From assembly GCA_027490155.1 (NCBI GenBank), contig JAIXYP010000005.1, positions 1 to 64,000 on the forward strand: DNA of 64,000 bases. Reading direction: 5' to 3'. Position 1 is the stretch's first letter. Each line of letters begins with the position of its first letter. The notes beneath the pieces are model-generated. The model saw only the letters and a list, made by a program, of their open reading frames with translations. It did not search any database and had not been told where the DNA came from. The position numbers and the translations under genes were made by a program. This document shows positions 46,238 through 55,581 of the stretch, piece after piece. This stretch comes from Cytophagaceae bacterium (lineage in GTDB: Bacteria > Bacteroidota > Bacteroidia > Cytophagales > Flexibacteraceae).

Positions 46238-46245
46238 CAAAAATA
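46238..46245 (-). promoter_or_regulatory. -7 promoter element for gyrB
   Basis: Leftward TATTTTTG matches TAnnTTTG, within an A/T-rich segment. A closer promoter cannot be excluded. Confidence 0.35.
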
Positions 46246-46358
46246 GCAAAAAAATGGCCAAAAACCTAGCATGCCCAAGCCCTAATCGGTTGGTTAAGTT
46301 TGGTGTTTAGCAAAAACGTTTGGTCCTTTTGCTATCTTCTTCCGCTGGATCGCATTTG

Positions 46359-46382
46359 CCTAATAACGATAGGGTTATTAGG
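46359..46382. repeat. Perfect 9-bp inverted repeat
   Basis: CCTAATAAC (46359-46367) and GTTATTAGG (46374-46382) around a 6-base loop, 8 bp past the CoA-binding gene's stop. No T-run follows on either strand, so it is a weak terminator candidate or an mRNA-stabilising stem. Confidence 0.4.
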
Positions 46383-46390
46383 GCTGTGAG

Positions 46391-46762
46391 TTATTCGTAT
46401 TGCCCTATTCTGAGCATTACCAGCGTACAGGCTTCGATGACTTCTATGCCAGCCTCTTGGGCCAATCTGCTGAGCTCTGTCCCTTCTGCACCAGGGTTCA
46501 GGATGATACGCCGAGGATTGGAGCCAAGGATGGTCTCTAACCAGGCTTTGTGGTTACGCTCGCCCACATACACCGTTATGGTGTCAATATTTGGGTAGGC
46601 ATAGTTTTCGGTACTGATTTTTTGGCCTAATAATGAGTCGGGACGTAAACCAACTAGTTTGATAGGGTGCCCATATTCGGTCAGCATCATAGCAGCCTTG
46701 TAGCTATACCGATCAGGGTTGGTGCTGGCACCGAGGACTAGGGTAGTTGGTCGTGGTTCCAT
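46391..46762 (-). CDS. CoA-binding domain protein (YccU-like)
   Basis: 123 residues forming a single Rossmann-type CoA_binding_2 domain: TLVLGASTNPDRYSYKAAMMLTEYGHPI at the N-terminus and ILNPGAEGTELSRLAQEAGIEVIEACTLVML at the C-terminus are typical. The substrate or partner is unknown; the family binds CoA or a nucleotide through the GAS-NP loop. It is the last leftward gene before the gyrB upstream region and follows ccmE after about 166 bp. Confidence 0.88.
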   Translation of the reverse strand: MEPRPTTLVLGASTNPDRYSYKAAMMLTEYGHPIKLVGLRPDSLLGQKISTENYAYPNIDTITVYVGERNHKAWLETILGSNPRRIILNPGAEGTELSRLAQEAGIEVIEACTLVMLRIGQYE

Positions 46763-46928
46763 TAGATTTTATTGGTATGCGGGATGTCCTTGTGCATCAA
46801 AATACCCAAATCACACCGCCAAAAGCTGTGCCAGTTTTTAGGCAAACACTTACCCTTTAGGTTCCAGCGAAAGCCTTATCTGCCTATTTGCAGGGCTTCG
46901 AACAAGTGCTGAAAACTTCGCTAATGAT

Positions 46929-47390
46929 TTAGCGCTGGGAAGCCATTGCCACAGGTGTCTTAGCTGTGCCAGCCTTCTTCGGAACCTCGCGGAACTCTTC
47001 GTCTTGATACTTGCTAGGGCACTTCATCAGGATCTGATCAGCCAAGAAGGTATCGTTTTGGACACTGCCGATAACCACAATCTGCTCGCTGCGCTCAAAG
47101 TCCTGAGGCATCGGGTTCAGATAGACCACGTCTTTAGCCTCGTTATTGTTGTCCACCAAGCGGAACTTGAAGTAGTTAGGGTCTTGCTTGGGGTTGTATT
47201 CGTATCTCATTGTGCCAGTGCTGGTCTTGAAAACCTTGCCGACGACGTGGATTTTTTTGTCATTCCCTTCTTGTGCTAATTGCCAGGCTTGGCGGAAGTC
47301 AACGTAAGCACTAGCATCATTGTTCATGCTGATGATGGTCGCAAAGGCGATCGCAATCACAACTAAACCGATGATATGACTGATTTTCAT
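46929..47390 (-). CDS. ccmE: Cytochrome c maturation haem chaperone CcmE
   Basis: 153 residues: an N-terminal membrane anchor (IIGLVVIAIAFATIISM) and an OB-fold domain (about 30-135). The family's VVGKVF, FRLVDN and VIGSVQNDTFLADQILMKCPSKYQ segments are present; KCPSKY is the C-terminal turn. The haem-attachment residue is a His in the proteobacterial proteins (VLAKHDE); here the corresponding segment reads LMKCPSKY, as in other Bacteroidetes-type CcmE proteins, so the attachment chemistry may differ. It receives haem from the CcmABCD exporter and hands it on for cytochrome c assembly. Last gene of the leftward ccm block. Confidence 0.9.
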   Translation of the reverse strand: MKISHIIGLVVIAIAFATIISMNNDASAYVDFRQAWQLAQEGNDKKIHVVGKVFKTSTGTMRYEYNPKQDPNYFKFRLVDNNNEAKDVVYLNPMPQDFERSEQIVVIGSVQNDTFLADQILMKCPSKYQDEEFREVPKKAGTAKTPVAMASQR

Positions 47391-47440
47391 GACGTTTATT
47401 TTGGTAGTGGATTGGAATTTTGTCTGGCTCTAAAATGAAT

Positions 47441-47662
47441 CTACTGGCCCTTCTCGAGCTTGCCGATTTTACGGTCTAGACGAACAATATATAGCAACAA
47501 CCCAATCACGATGATGGTAAGGCAAATCACCACAACATAGATCTTACCCTCGGCCCTTAGGTTATCCGCCATTTCGATCTCTTGTTGGGCAAAGGCATAG
47601 GGCCCTGCCAGCAAGGTCATCAAAAGGAACAAAAAGCGACGATAAGTAGGTTGAAAGGACAT
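47441..47662 (-). CDS. ccmD: CcmD-family small membrane protein
   Basis: 73 residues from the ATG at 47662; a longer in-frame start at 47776 would add 38 polar residues. A signal-peptide-like N-terminus (RFLFLLMTLLAGPYAFAQ) is followed by ADNLRAEGKIYVVVICLTIIVIGLLLYIVRLDRKIGKLEKGQ: one transmembrane helix and a basic tail, the typical layout of Bacteroidetes CcmD-like proteins. Its role in stabilising CcmC/CcmE in the haem exporter is family knowledge. It lies between ccmC and ccmE. Confidence 0.85.
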   Translation of the reverse strand: MSFQPTYRRFLFLLMTLLAGPYAFAQQEIEMADNLRAEGKIYVVVICLTIIVIGLLLYIVRLDRKIGKLEKGQ

Positions 47663-47779
47663 CTTGATGTGATAATGACGCAAAAGGATAGTGTTTGTTG
47701 CCTTAGCCTTCCTTGAGTTGCTATTTGCTTGCAAAAATACCAACCGATGACCAGAAAGCTGTTTGAGCCTTGACAAAAA

Positions 47780-48439
47780 TCAGCTGATGGCGCTGGATTT
47801 GAGCAAACTATAGCGCACCTGCAGGTCTGTGATCCACCAACCGAGGCCAGCCCATGCTAACACGGCAGGGTAGAAGACCATCCGGAGTTGGCTGTCAAGC
47901 TCATATGCGTTGAAACCCGGATTGCCACCATTGCCAGGGTGCAACGAGCTGGATGCCAAACGTGGTAAAACGAAGATCAGGGCAATGAACAAGAAGTAGG
48001 CAAACACACTATATACAGCCGAAATCCTGGCTCGTTGCTGGCCATCAGTGAAGGAGGAACGCAAAAGCAAGTAAGCTAAGTATGTTAGCATTGCTGCTGC
48101 AGCCGAGTTGAGTTTCGGGTCGGCGGTCCACCATGTGCCCCAAGTAAATCGAGCCCAGACACTACCAGTCAAGAGGCCAAGGCAGCCCAGCAAGATGCCA
48201 GAGTGGGTTGCCTCCCGTGCGACAATGTCGTTATAGTCTTTGCCAGACCGCAGGTACCGAATGCTATGCCAAAGGGCCACGGTAAACAAAATCGTCATCC
48301 CGAACCACATAGGGACGTGAAAGTGCAGGTTCCGAATTGTCTCGTTCAGGATAGGTTTGCGCGGGACTGGCAATAAGAAACCAGCCACAACGGTGTATAT
48401 CAGGAGGATGGCAACTGTCCATTTATAGGCTTTTTTCAT
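47780..48439 (-). CDS. ccmC: Haem exporter protein CcmC
   Basis: 219 residues with six transmembrane helices. The tryptophan-rich motif WGTWWTADPKLN is the Bacteroidetes form of the CcmC/CcsA haem-handling WWD signature, preceded by a conserved His (NLHFHVPMWF) and followed by another (SSLHPGN). It takes up haem and presents it to CcmE. Start MKKAYKWTVAILLIYT is natural. It is co-directional with ccmB (70 bp gap) and ccmD. Confidence 0.93.
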   Translation of the reverse strand: MKKAYKWTVAILLIYTVVAGFLLPVPRKPILNETIRNLHFHVPMWFGMTILFTVALWHSIRYLRSGKDYNDIVAREATHSGILLGCLGLLTGSVWARFTWGTWWTADPKLNSAAAAMLTYLAYLLLRSSFTDGQQRARISAVYSVFAYFLFIALIFVLPRLASSSLHPGNGGNPGFNAYELDSQLRMVFYPAVLAWAGLGWWITDLQVRYSLLKSSAIS

Positions 48440-48509
48440 CTTTAAGGATCAGGACTTACCTGGATAGGATGCGGGTCAATGTGAATGGATTTGACCTGTG
48501 CCATGGCGA

Positions 48510-49202
48510 CTAACTGCGCCAAATGTACGGAAAGAGACTATAACTAAGGGCAACTACTAGGGCCATCAGGCCTAAAACAGGCCATAGACCCTGCGCAGCA
48601 AAGTCGGTTTCGAGGCCGTCAAGGGCATGTTTGCTTAGTTTGATCAGGAGCAAAAGTTGAGGCAAAACCAGAGGGAAACTCAAGACTGGCATTAAGGTGC
48701 TACTAGCTGAGGCCTTCGAGACAATGCCCGCGATCAAGGTCAACGTGCCAGAAAGTGAAACCGAGCCAAGGATTACTGTCAAGATATAGTGCAGGTGGTT
48801 GGCCACTGGGTTGCCGATCATCAGGCTGAAAAGTAGGAGGCTCAACAATCCCAAAGCACTAGTCATCAGGCTGTTGTACAGCATTTTGGCTACCAGAAAG
48901 GTGCTGGCAGGCACCATGGTATAATAGTAGAGCTGTGTGCCTCGGCTGGCATTACCAAAACTACGTCCTATGGCCGTCAAGGAGGTAAACAGCAGGATAA
49001 TCCAGATCAAACTATTCCAGATGGGTCCTTTGAGCATACCTACCTGCATCCCGATGGAGGCAAAACAGATGAACACTGCCCCAGCCGCATACAACAACAA
49101 CCCGCCCACCGTCGCTTTCTGACGCCATTCTTGCTCCACCTCGTGCCGTAGGAGCAGCCAAAGTGTGCCTAATGGAGTCAATAATTGGGGCTGTTGGGCC
49201 AT
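48510..49202 (-). CDS. ccmB: Haem exporter protein CcmB
   Basis: 230 residues, six predicted transmembrane helices, matching CcmB (ABC-type permease subunit of the cytochrome c biogenesis haem exporter): LWLLLRHEVEQEWRQKATVGGLLLYAAGAVFI at the start and SSTLMPVLSFPLVLPQLLLLIKLSKHAL near the middle are family segments. It needs an ATPase partner, CcmA, which is not encoded here. It lies 86 bp downstream of SCO1 on the same strand. Confidence 0.92.
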   Translation of the reverse strand: MAQQPQLLTPLGTLWLLLRHEVEQEWRQKATVGGLLLYAAGAVFICFASIGMQVGMLKGPIWNSLIWIILLFTSLTAIGRSFGNASRGTQLYYYTMVPASTFLVAKMLYNSLMTSALGLLSLLLFSLMIGNPVANHLHYILTVILGSVSLSGTLTLIAGIVSKASASSTLMPVLSFPLVLPQLLLLIKLSKHALDGLETDFAAQGLWPVLGLMALVVALSYSLFPYIWRS

Positions 49203-49288
49203 GTAGGAGATTAGAGTAATGTGTTAAACCTTGCGGATACTTTGGTCAAATAGCTTTTGGTTAGGGACAACTAAACCTAGTTTGTCAT

Positions 49289-50068
49289 CTACCAACCGAC
49301 GGTGTTGCCCGCCTTGTATCGGTAATACTGAAGCAGTAAGTCGATATCGATCTGTAAACGTTTGAGATCTGGCTTGCTGGTACCATCATAATAGCCCCTG
49401 ATATGTCCCTCCTTGTCTATAAGGGCGAAGAGCTGGGTATGGATAAAGTCTTCTGGGCCGCCATTGCCTTCTTGCGCATCGAGGAAGTAGCCTTCGCGTG
49501 CTTGTTTGTAAAGTGCTGCTTTGTCACCCGTTAGCAAATGCCATTGGTTGGTCTTGATGCCTTTGTCCTTGGCATATTGCGCCATTACAGGCACTGAGTC
49601 TGTTTCAGGATCCACCGTATGGCTTAGGATCAGGATATTGGGGTTCTGCTCGTAGTACTTGGCAACCCCAACTAGGCCATCTGTCATCACTGGGCAAATG
49701 GACTGGCAAGTCGTGAAGAAGTAGTCAACGATCGTGATCTTACCCTCCATTACTTTTTCGGTAACTATTTGGCCTGTTTGATCACTAAAACTAAAGGCTG
49801 GTACCTTATGATACTGAACAGCTGAGGCCATTTTGCCATCAGGCCCGACGGTTGTGTCACGCCCTAGGGGTTTGAAGTAGGGTAGCTCGCGGGCAGGTTT
49901 GGGGTTGGTGTAGGCCGAGTAGGCTCCAACGAGCAAAAATCCACTGATCATCACGGCGCCAAACCCGATCACCCACCATAATAGTTTATCTGGTTTGATG
50001 GATGTGTTAGGGCTATTGTTACCCGGGCTACGAGAAGGGTTGTTGCTGGTGTTGCTATCGTTTGGCAT
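49289..50068 (-). CDS. SCO1/SenC copper chaperone
   Basis: 259-residue thioredoxin-fold protein for copper insertion into cytochrome c oxidase Cu(A) sites. A polar Asn/Ser-rich N-terminus (1-28) is followed by a transmembrane anchor (about 29-50, LLWWVIGFGAVMISGFLLVGAY). The mature domain has the CxxxC copper motif in TTCQSICPVMT and the distant His in EDFIHTQLF. SHTVDPETDS and LLTGDK are further family motifs. It opens the leftward ccm block. No oxidase genes are in the window. Confidence 0.92.
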   Translation of the reverse strand: MPNDSNTSNNPSRSPGNNSPNTSIKPDKLLWWVIGFGAVMISGFLLVGAYSAYTNPKPARELPYFKPLGRDTTVGPDGKMASAVQYHKVPAFSFSDQTGQIVTEKVMEGKITIVDYFFTTCQSICPVMTDGLVGVAKYYEQNPNILILSHTVDPETDSVPVMAQYAKDKGIKTNQWHLLTGDKAALYKQAREGYFLDAQEGNGGPEDFIHTQLFALIDKEGHIRGYYDGTSKPDLKRLQIDIDLLLQYYRYKAGNTVGW

Positions 50069-50284
50069 TGCCTATTGGGCGAGGGACCCGAACAAAAGGC
50101 CCCTTATGGTTGTGTATCCGGCCGCAAAGATACGACTAAGCGGGCCCTTGTCGTATGGATCACCTGCCAGATTAGGCCAAAGTCATCCCCAATATTAGTA
50201 GAAGCACCATGCATTAACTTACCAATGCTTGATCTGCCAAATTCGGAACGTCCCCAGACCCTAGTACACCTACATAAGATGACT

Positions 50285-51226
50285 CTATAGATACCTCATA
50301 AGGTAATCATATAGCCTAGTCATGTTCCGCAAGTCCTCAAGGTGCAGCGTCTCATTAGGGCTATGGACATTCATTTCGGCGGCACCGATGAAACACCAGT
50401 CAAACGGATAGGGGCTTTTCTGCAACTCGTGCCCATCACTGCCACCACTACCTTCGACCTCTATCTGGTATGGTACCTCAGATTGCACGGCTAGATCGAA
50501 GATACGATTTAGGAAACGGCGCCGCGGAATGGCTTTATCCCTGATGCTGATTGCAGGCCCAAGCCCAAGCTTAACGCCTGTCGTCACCCAAGTGATGTCC
50601 GAAATCAGCGCTTGTTGTACCCCCAGTTCTTCATAGAGATAGCGTGCCATCACTGAAACATTGCCACCACCATGCTCTTCCCAACAGCTAAAGGCCAAAA
50701 CGCCATCATTTAAGGTTTCGGCTAGTTTGAGGGCATTATAGATCCCGGCACGGTTATCCAGATAACAACAAGTTATCAGGTCACCATCCTGGCGGAAGTT
50801 TGGTTTGAAGGTGAGGGTAGTGCCACGGTCTATCTCACGCTCATGATTGACGAACAATAGCTCGCCCATCCTGTCCGCAACGATCTGGCCCGTGATCTCC
50901 CCACCACTATCTTGCCCAACTAGGTCCCACCCATTTTCGATTTCTGGCCCACCGATTGGTACCATTTGGTTGTCGTACCGCACCGTAAACCCTATTGAGT
51001 CCATGTGGGCAAAAACGACAGACCTTGGTTTACCAAAGACCAGCATAAACCCATCCTGAAAGGCCGGCCCTTCGACAATAGTAGGCTGCACCTTCCAACT
51101 GGCCTGATTGTCAGCTACATATTGTAAAAGGTAGTCCTTCATTGGGCCCTCGTCACCAGAGGTGGCACGGATGGTACATAAGGTCTTGAGTAGCTCTAGG
51201 TTTACGTCGTTGGTCAGTTGAGACAT
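50285..51226 (-). CDS. M42-type aminopeptidase (M42/M20/M28 clan)
   Basis: 313-residue cytoplasmic metallopeptidase. Visible zinc-binding motifs: AHMDSIGF (His and Asp ligands), CYLDNRAGIYNAL (bridging Asp), the catalytic ECW-type pair in CWEEHGGGN, and VHSPNETLHLED (last His). The small-insert domain between the first two motifs and the DNRAG motif favour M42 (glutamyl aminopeptidase/endoglucanase-like family) over M28. Substrate not readable. It lies 59 bp upstream of the stop of no close partner; the next rightward gene is 89 bp away. Confidence 0.8.
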   Translation of the reverse strand: MSQLTNDVNLELLKTLCTIRATSGDEGPMKDYLLQYVADNQASWKVQPTIVEGPAFQDGFMLVFGKPRSVVFAHMDSIGFTVRYDNQMVPIGGPEIENGWDLVGQDSGGEITGQIVADRMGELLFVNHEREIDRGTTLTFKPNFRQDGDLITCCYLDNRAGIYNALKLAETLNDGVLAFSCWEEHGGGNVSVMARYLYEELGVQQALISDITWVTTGVKLGLGPAISIRDKAIPRRRFLNRIFDLAVQSEVPYQIEVEGSGGSDGHELQKSPYPFDWCFIGAAEMNVHSPNETLHLEDLRNMTRLYDYLMRYL

Positions 51227-51314
51227 ATAGGAAAATGGAGTAAAGTAGTGTGGTGCTTGGGGTAGGTTTTTTACGATTGCATCAGCATTGGCGTTGATAT
51301 AATTGATTGCGTGC

Positions 51315-52073
51315 TTACGGTAGTTTGGCCGTATTGACGGAGATCGTGACCTGACAGCGTGTCCCTTTTGGTAGAGATTTGAACCCCCATATCATTGGGC
51401 TGGTATTCAGGGTCGAGACGAATGTTACACCTTGTGGCATACCACTGACTTTGGTGCCAAAATTCAGGATGAGGGCTGTATCTCCACGGTCTAGTCCTGC
51501 CGAAATCAAATGCGTGGGGTCAGCTAGTTTGCCACTATCGATGATGCTGGTTTTGAGCGGGGCAGGGCTCACGGTGTTGAGCTTCAGGATCATGCTGCTA
51601 TCCGTTTTGGTACTGTGATTTTGCCGGATCTGGGCCAGCCATTGGTTTCCCAAGCTATCCTTATCGGTGTGGGAAGTCATAATGGCTTTCTGGACATCGA
51701 TCATGATTGAGCCTCCTGTTAAGGTAGTGCTGTCGGTGATAAACTGCCCACGTCTTGTCGGTATCTGGAAAGCTGCAAGGACTTGTCCGTTGTCGCTCAG
51801 TTCTACCGTCACGAAGCTGGTGTTCCGCTCTAATGAATATGTAGATAGACCTGTGCTAGGATCGTATGCGGCGTTGTTTGTTTGCTCCCTTGGGCCCGCT
51901 GTTTCGCGACAGCCTGACAGCAGGGCCAAAAACAGCACCAATGTTGGCAGACCTACCATTCGGAAAATGCCGCTCAGGTGCTTTGATTGGTCCCGGTTAG
52001 ATTTCAGAGTGGTCAAAAAGGCAGGATCGTTAGCAGGTTTGGGTTTGGCAATCGGCGTCATGATCAGTTTCAT
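51315..52073 (-). CDS. Uncharacterised lipoprotein
   Basis: The lipobox ALLSGC follows a hydrophobic stretch (GLPTLVLFLALLSGC), so the protein is probably lipid-anchored. Start uncertain: the ATG at 52073 leaves a long n-region before the lipobox, and the Met at 51959 gives a very short one. A first in-frame start at 52283 would run into the divergent universal stress gene and is unlikely. The mature ~200 residues have no recognised domain; the sequence is beta-rich and lacks cysteines after the lipobox. It is divergent from the tandem universal stress protein. Confidence 0.65.
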   Translation of the reverse strand: MKLIMTPIAKPKPANDPAFLTTLKSNRDQSKHLSGIFRMVGLPTLVLFLALLSGCRETAGPREQTNNAAYDPSTGLSTYSLERNTSFVTVELSDNGQVLAAFQIPTRRGQFITDSTTLTGGSIMIDVQKAIMTSHTDKDSLGNQWLAQIRQNHSTKTDSSMILKLNTVSPAPLKTSIIDSGKLADPTHLISAGLDRGDTALILNFGTKVSGMPQGVTFVSTLNTSPMIWGFKSLPKGTRCQVTISVNTAKLP

Positions 52074-52236
52074 AGCTGTGAGTCCCGGCCTGCAAATATC
52101 GGACCCTGTCAGGACTTGGTTGAAGTTTTTTGTGCTCAGGACATGATATGGCTCATGTTTTGTAGGATGGATTATAAGTTTTGGCCTTACTTGCTTTCGC
52201 AAACGCAACCAACCGACCCTTACTCTACCAGTATCT

Positions 52237-53082
52237 ATGAAAAAGATCCTCGTCCCCACAGATTTCTCAGAAGAAGCAGACAAAGCCCTGGTCTATGCCC
52301 GTGACCTCGCCCTCAAAATGGAGGCTGAGATCTATTTCCTGCACGTGATGGAGTCAGCCAATGTTATGGGCTCCGGTTTGTTCCCAGCTGAGCCGGGCGT
52401 TGACAGCGAGATGGACCTCTTCACCCTCAAGTTGATGGAGGTCCGGACCAAGGAAATGAAGAAACGTGCGCTCAGCAGCCTCTATATCGGCATCACCACC
52501 CACATGAAGATCATCGTCGGTAGTGTGTTTGCTGAGGTCAAAAATTTTATCCTTGACAATAACATCGACCTAGTCGTGATGGGCAGCAAAGGCTCATCTG
52601 GCCTTGAGGAGATCTTCGTCGGTAGCAATGCCGAACGTTTGGTACGCCAAGTGCCTGCCCCAGTGCTTGTCGTCAAGAACGAAGCCGAGACCTTTGGTCC
52701 GATCAATATTCTGTATCCTACAGATTGCTCAGCTGGTGCCGAGGAGTCTGTCGCAATCCTGAACCAGTTCTCAGCTGCTTTTGAGGCTGAGGTCAAAGTG
52801 TTGCATATCAACACCCCATCCAACTTCTACAGCACCAGCAGCAGCACCAAAATGCTCAAGGAGTTTGTTGAAGAGCTGGGTATCAAACGTGCCACCGTCC
52901 ATAGCATCAATGACCTGAGCGAAGAAGAAGGCATCTTGTCCTTCGCTACCGAAAATCAGGTTGACCTGATCGTGATGGCTTCTCGTGGCCGCACTGGTGT
53001 TAGCCGTTTGGTAACTGGCAGTGTCGCTACAGACATAGTCAACCACAGCCAACTCCCTGTGTTGGTGGCCAAACTCAAGTAG
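52237..53082 (+). CDS. Tandem-domain universal stress protein
   Basis: 281 residues with two UspA domains. Domain 1 (1-145) begins MKKILVPTDFSEEADKALVYA and ends with the ATP-binding pattern GSKGSSGLEEIFVGSNAERLV, then PVLVVK. Domain 2 (about 150-280; INILYPTDCSAGAEESVAIL, ASRGRTGVSRLVTGSVATDIV, PVLVAKLK) also keeps the G-x2-G-x9-G-S/T motif, so both may bind nucleotide. Stress-response or energy-sensing role is family knowledge. A terminator lies 100 bp downstream. Confidence 0.93.
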   Translation: MKKILVPTDFSEEADKALVYARDLALKMEAEIYFLHVMESANVMGSGLFPAEPGVDSEMDLFTLKLMEVRTKEMKKRALSSLYIGITTHMKIIVGSVFAEVKNFILDNNIDLVVMGSKGSSGLEEIFVGSNAERLVRQVPAPVLVVKNEAETFGPINILYPTDCSAGAEESVAILNQFSAAFEAEVKVLHINTPSNFYSTSSSTKMLKEFVEELGIKRATVHSINDLSEEEGILSFATENQVDLIVMASRGRTGVSRLVTGSVATDIVNHSQLPVLVAKLK

Positions 53083-53182
53083 TAGGCCATTCAGCATCTA
53101 CTCAAAGGTCTGCCAATTGACCTTCGAAGTGGTCAAGGATGATTTCCATCCTAATTATCAACCGCTGATCCAAAAATACCAT

Positions 53183-53207
53183 AGGCCCCATCATTAGGGG
53201 CCTTTTG
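53183..53207 (+). terminator. Terminator after the universal stress gene
   Basis: AGGCCCC (53183-53189) pairs with GGGGCCT (53197-53203), followed by TTT. It lies 100 bp past the stop and just ahead of the DPP-IV-like gene. Confidence 0.65.
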
Positions 53208-53273
53208 GCGTTTATATTGCCTCCTAGTTTCCCCCATGACGTACTGGTCCTGACCATACCTCTGCTATTTCTT

Positions 53274-55487
53274 ATGAACAAGATACAAAATACAGTCAAG
53301 GCTTGGGCCTTCGTTTTGGTGCTCTTTGGCATCCTCCCCTCATTGGTTTTTGCCCAGCAAAAGGCCGCTATCACCAACCAAGACATTTGGGCCAGTGGCA
53401 AGTTTGCCCCCAAATCCGTCCGGGGAATGAACTGGATGGCCGATGGCAGGTACTACACCAACGAGGTGGCAGGTGATGCTCGCCAGACCTTGATCGTAAA
53501 GTTCGAGGTCTTGACTGGTAAACCTGTTGATACCTTGTTTAGCAGTCGGCAGCTAGAGGCAGGCGGCATTGGACCAGGTGGTTTTGACGCCTACGAGTTC
53601 AATAGCTCCGAGCAATACATCTTGCTCCAGACGGAAGTCGAGCCGATCTACCGCCGCAGCAGCAAGGCTAATTATTACATCTATGACCGTCAGGCCCGCA
53701 TTGTTTTCCCTCTTAGTAAGGGTGGACCGCAGAGCTATGCTACCTTCTCACCTGATGGTAAGTCCATAGCCTTTGCCCGAGACAACAATATGTTTGTTGT
53801 GGATGTCGCTACAAAACAAGAAAGCCAGATCACGACCGATGGTGCACTCAACAAAGTCATCAATGGCAGCTGCGACTGGGTTTATGAAGAGGAGTTTGAG
53901 TTTGCACAGGCTTTTAGCTGGTCGGCAGATGGGCGCTATTTAGCCTATTACCGTTTTGACGAGCAAGCCGTGCCCACCTATAATATGCAAACATGGGGTA
54001 GCCTCTATCCGGCTGACTACCTATATAAATACCCTAAGGCGGGCGAAAAAAACTCAGAAGTCAGCATCAGGGTTTACGACCTCCTCCTGAGCACCACACG
54101 ATCTGTGGACGTGGGCATGGAGACCGATCAATACATCCCCCGCATCAAATGGACTAAGGATGCCAAAACGCTATCTGTTCTGCGGATGAACCGCCTCCAA
54201 AATAAGTTGGAGTTGCTCCATGCTGATGCTGCTACGGGAGCCTCAACGGTCATTATTACCGAGACCTCCCCTCAATATGTGGAAGTCACGGACGACCTGA
54301 CCTACCTAGCAGATGGCAAGTCCTTTGTTTGGAGCAGCGACCGCAGTGGCTACAAACACCTATACCTCTATGACATCAAAGGAAAACTCCTGAACCAGAT
54401 CACGACAGGTGCATGGGAAGTGGATCAGCTATTGGGGATTGACCAAAAGACTAGCCAAGCCTATATTACTAGCACGCAAGCAGGGGCACGCGAGCGGCAA
54501 CTATACGTCACCAAGCTAAACGGCAAGGGCCTCAAACAACTTAGTGTGGGTGCTGGCTGGCATTCTCTCAATTTTTCGACTGATTTCCGCTACTACCTCG
54601 ATAGTTACTCCACTGCCACTACGCCTACACGTTACAGCCTCCATAAGGGTACGGATGGTGCCGTCCTGAAGGTACTAGAGGATAACGCCGCCCTTAAGTC
54701 CCGTCTGGAGGGTTTGATCCTTGGTGCGTTTTCGTTCTTTACGTTCAAGACCGACCAAGGCACGGAGCTAGAAGGGTACCAAATCAAACCTGCGGACTTT
54801 GACCCAGCCAAAAAATATCCGGTCCTGATGTTTGTCTATGGCGGACCAGGCAACCAACAAGTAAAGGATGCTTGGTTTGGACAAAACTACTTTTGGTTCC
54901 AGAGCCTAGCTGCCCAAGGCTATGTGGTGGTCTGTGTGGATAACCGCGGAACTGGTGGTCGTGGCGCCGCTTTCAAAAAATGCACGTATGCCCAACTTGG
55001 CAAATTGGAGGCCGAAGACCAGATTGCAACAGGACGCTACCTAGCAAAACAAGCTTGGGTGGATCCTGCCCGGATTGGTATCTGGGGCTGGAGTTTTGGC
55101 GGCTACATGACCTCCCTCTGTATGACCCTTGGGGCAGATGTTTTCAAGGCTGGCATAGCGGTTGCACCCGTTACCAACTGGCGGTTTTATGACTCCATCT
55201 ATACCGAGCGTTACCTCAAAACCCCTCAGCTAAATGCCTCAGGATATGACGATAACAGCCCTGTAACCCACGCCAGCAAACTAAAAGGCAAGTTTTTGCT
55301 TGTCCATGGCACTGGCGATGACAACGTCCACTTCCAAAACGCAGTCGCAATGGAAGATGCCCTGATCAAGGCCAACAAGCAGTTTAGTACCTTTTATTAC
55401 CCCAACCGCAACCATGGCATTTATGGTGGAGTAACCCGCCTGCACCTTTACACCATGATGACCGACTTTTTGAAGACGAATTTGTAG
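53274..55487 (+). CDS. Prolyl oligopeptidase family S9B peptidase, dipeptidyl peptidase IV-like
   Basis: About 737 residues from the ATG at 53274, preferred because it begins the signal peptide (NKIQNTVKAWAFVLVLFGILPSLVFAQ). The N-terminal eight-bladed propeller carries the substrate-binding Glu pair in CDWVYEEEFEFAQAFSW. The C-terminal alpha/beta hydrolase has the nucleophile motif GWSFGGYMT, the Asp in GTGDDNVHFQ and the His in NRNHGIYGG. Exported dipeptidyl peptidase removing X-Pro or X-Ala dipeptides in peptide utilisation. It is convergent with the GH3 gene; a terminator lies between them. Confidence 0.93.
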   Translation: MNKIQNTVKAWAFVLVLFGILPSLVFAQQKAAITNQDIWASGKFAPKSVRGMNWMADGRYYTNEVAGDARQTLIVKFEVLTGKPVDTLFSSRQLEAGGIGPGGFDAYEFNSSEQYILLQTEVEPIYRRSSKANYYIYDRQARIVFPLSKGGPQSYATFSPDGKSIAFARDNNMFVVDVATKQESQITTDGALNKVINGSCDWVYEEEFEFAQAFSWSADGRYLAYYRFDEQAVPTYNMQTWGSLYPADYLYKYPKAGEKNSEVSIRVYDLLLSTTRSVDVGMETDQYIPRIKWTKDAKTLSVLRMNRLQNKLELLHADAATGASTVIITETSPQYVEVTDDLTYLADGKSFVWSSDRSGYKHLYLYDIKGKLLNQITTGAWEVDQLLGIDQKTSQAYITSTQAGARERQLYVTKLNGKGLKQLSVGAGWHSLNFSTDFRYYLDSYSTATTPTRYSLHKGTDGAVLKVLEDNAALKSRLEGLILGAFSFFTFKTDQGTELEGYQIKPADFDPAKKYPVLMFVYGGPGNQQVKDAWFGQNYFWFQSLAAQGYVVVCVDNRGTGGRGAAFKKCTYAQLGKLEAEDQIATGRYLAKQAWVDPARIGIWGWSFGGYMTSLCMTLGADVFKAGIAVAPVTNWRFYDSIYTERYLKTPQLNASGYDDNSPVTHASKLKGKFLLVHGTGDDNVHFQNAVAMEDALIKANKQFSTFYYPNRNHGIYGGVTRLHLYTMMTDFLKTNL

Positions 55488-55525
55488 GGTTATTCTGAGC
55501 TCTATCCTCATTAATTACGATGAAT

Positions 55526-55555
55526 AAGGGCTTGTAGGATGATCTACAAGCCCTT
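55526..55555. terminator. Bidirectional intrinsic terminator
   Basis: A perfect 12-bp stem, AAGGGCTTGTAG with CTACAAGCCCTT, around a 6-base loop between the convergent peptidase and GH3 genes. Confidence 0.75.
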
Positions 55556-55581
55556 GTTCGTTTATGCGATCTAGGAGGAGC

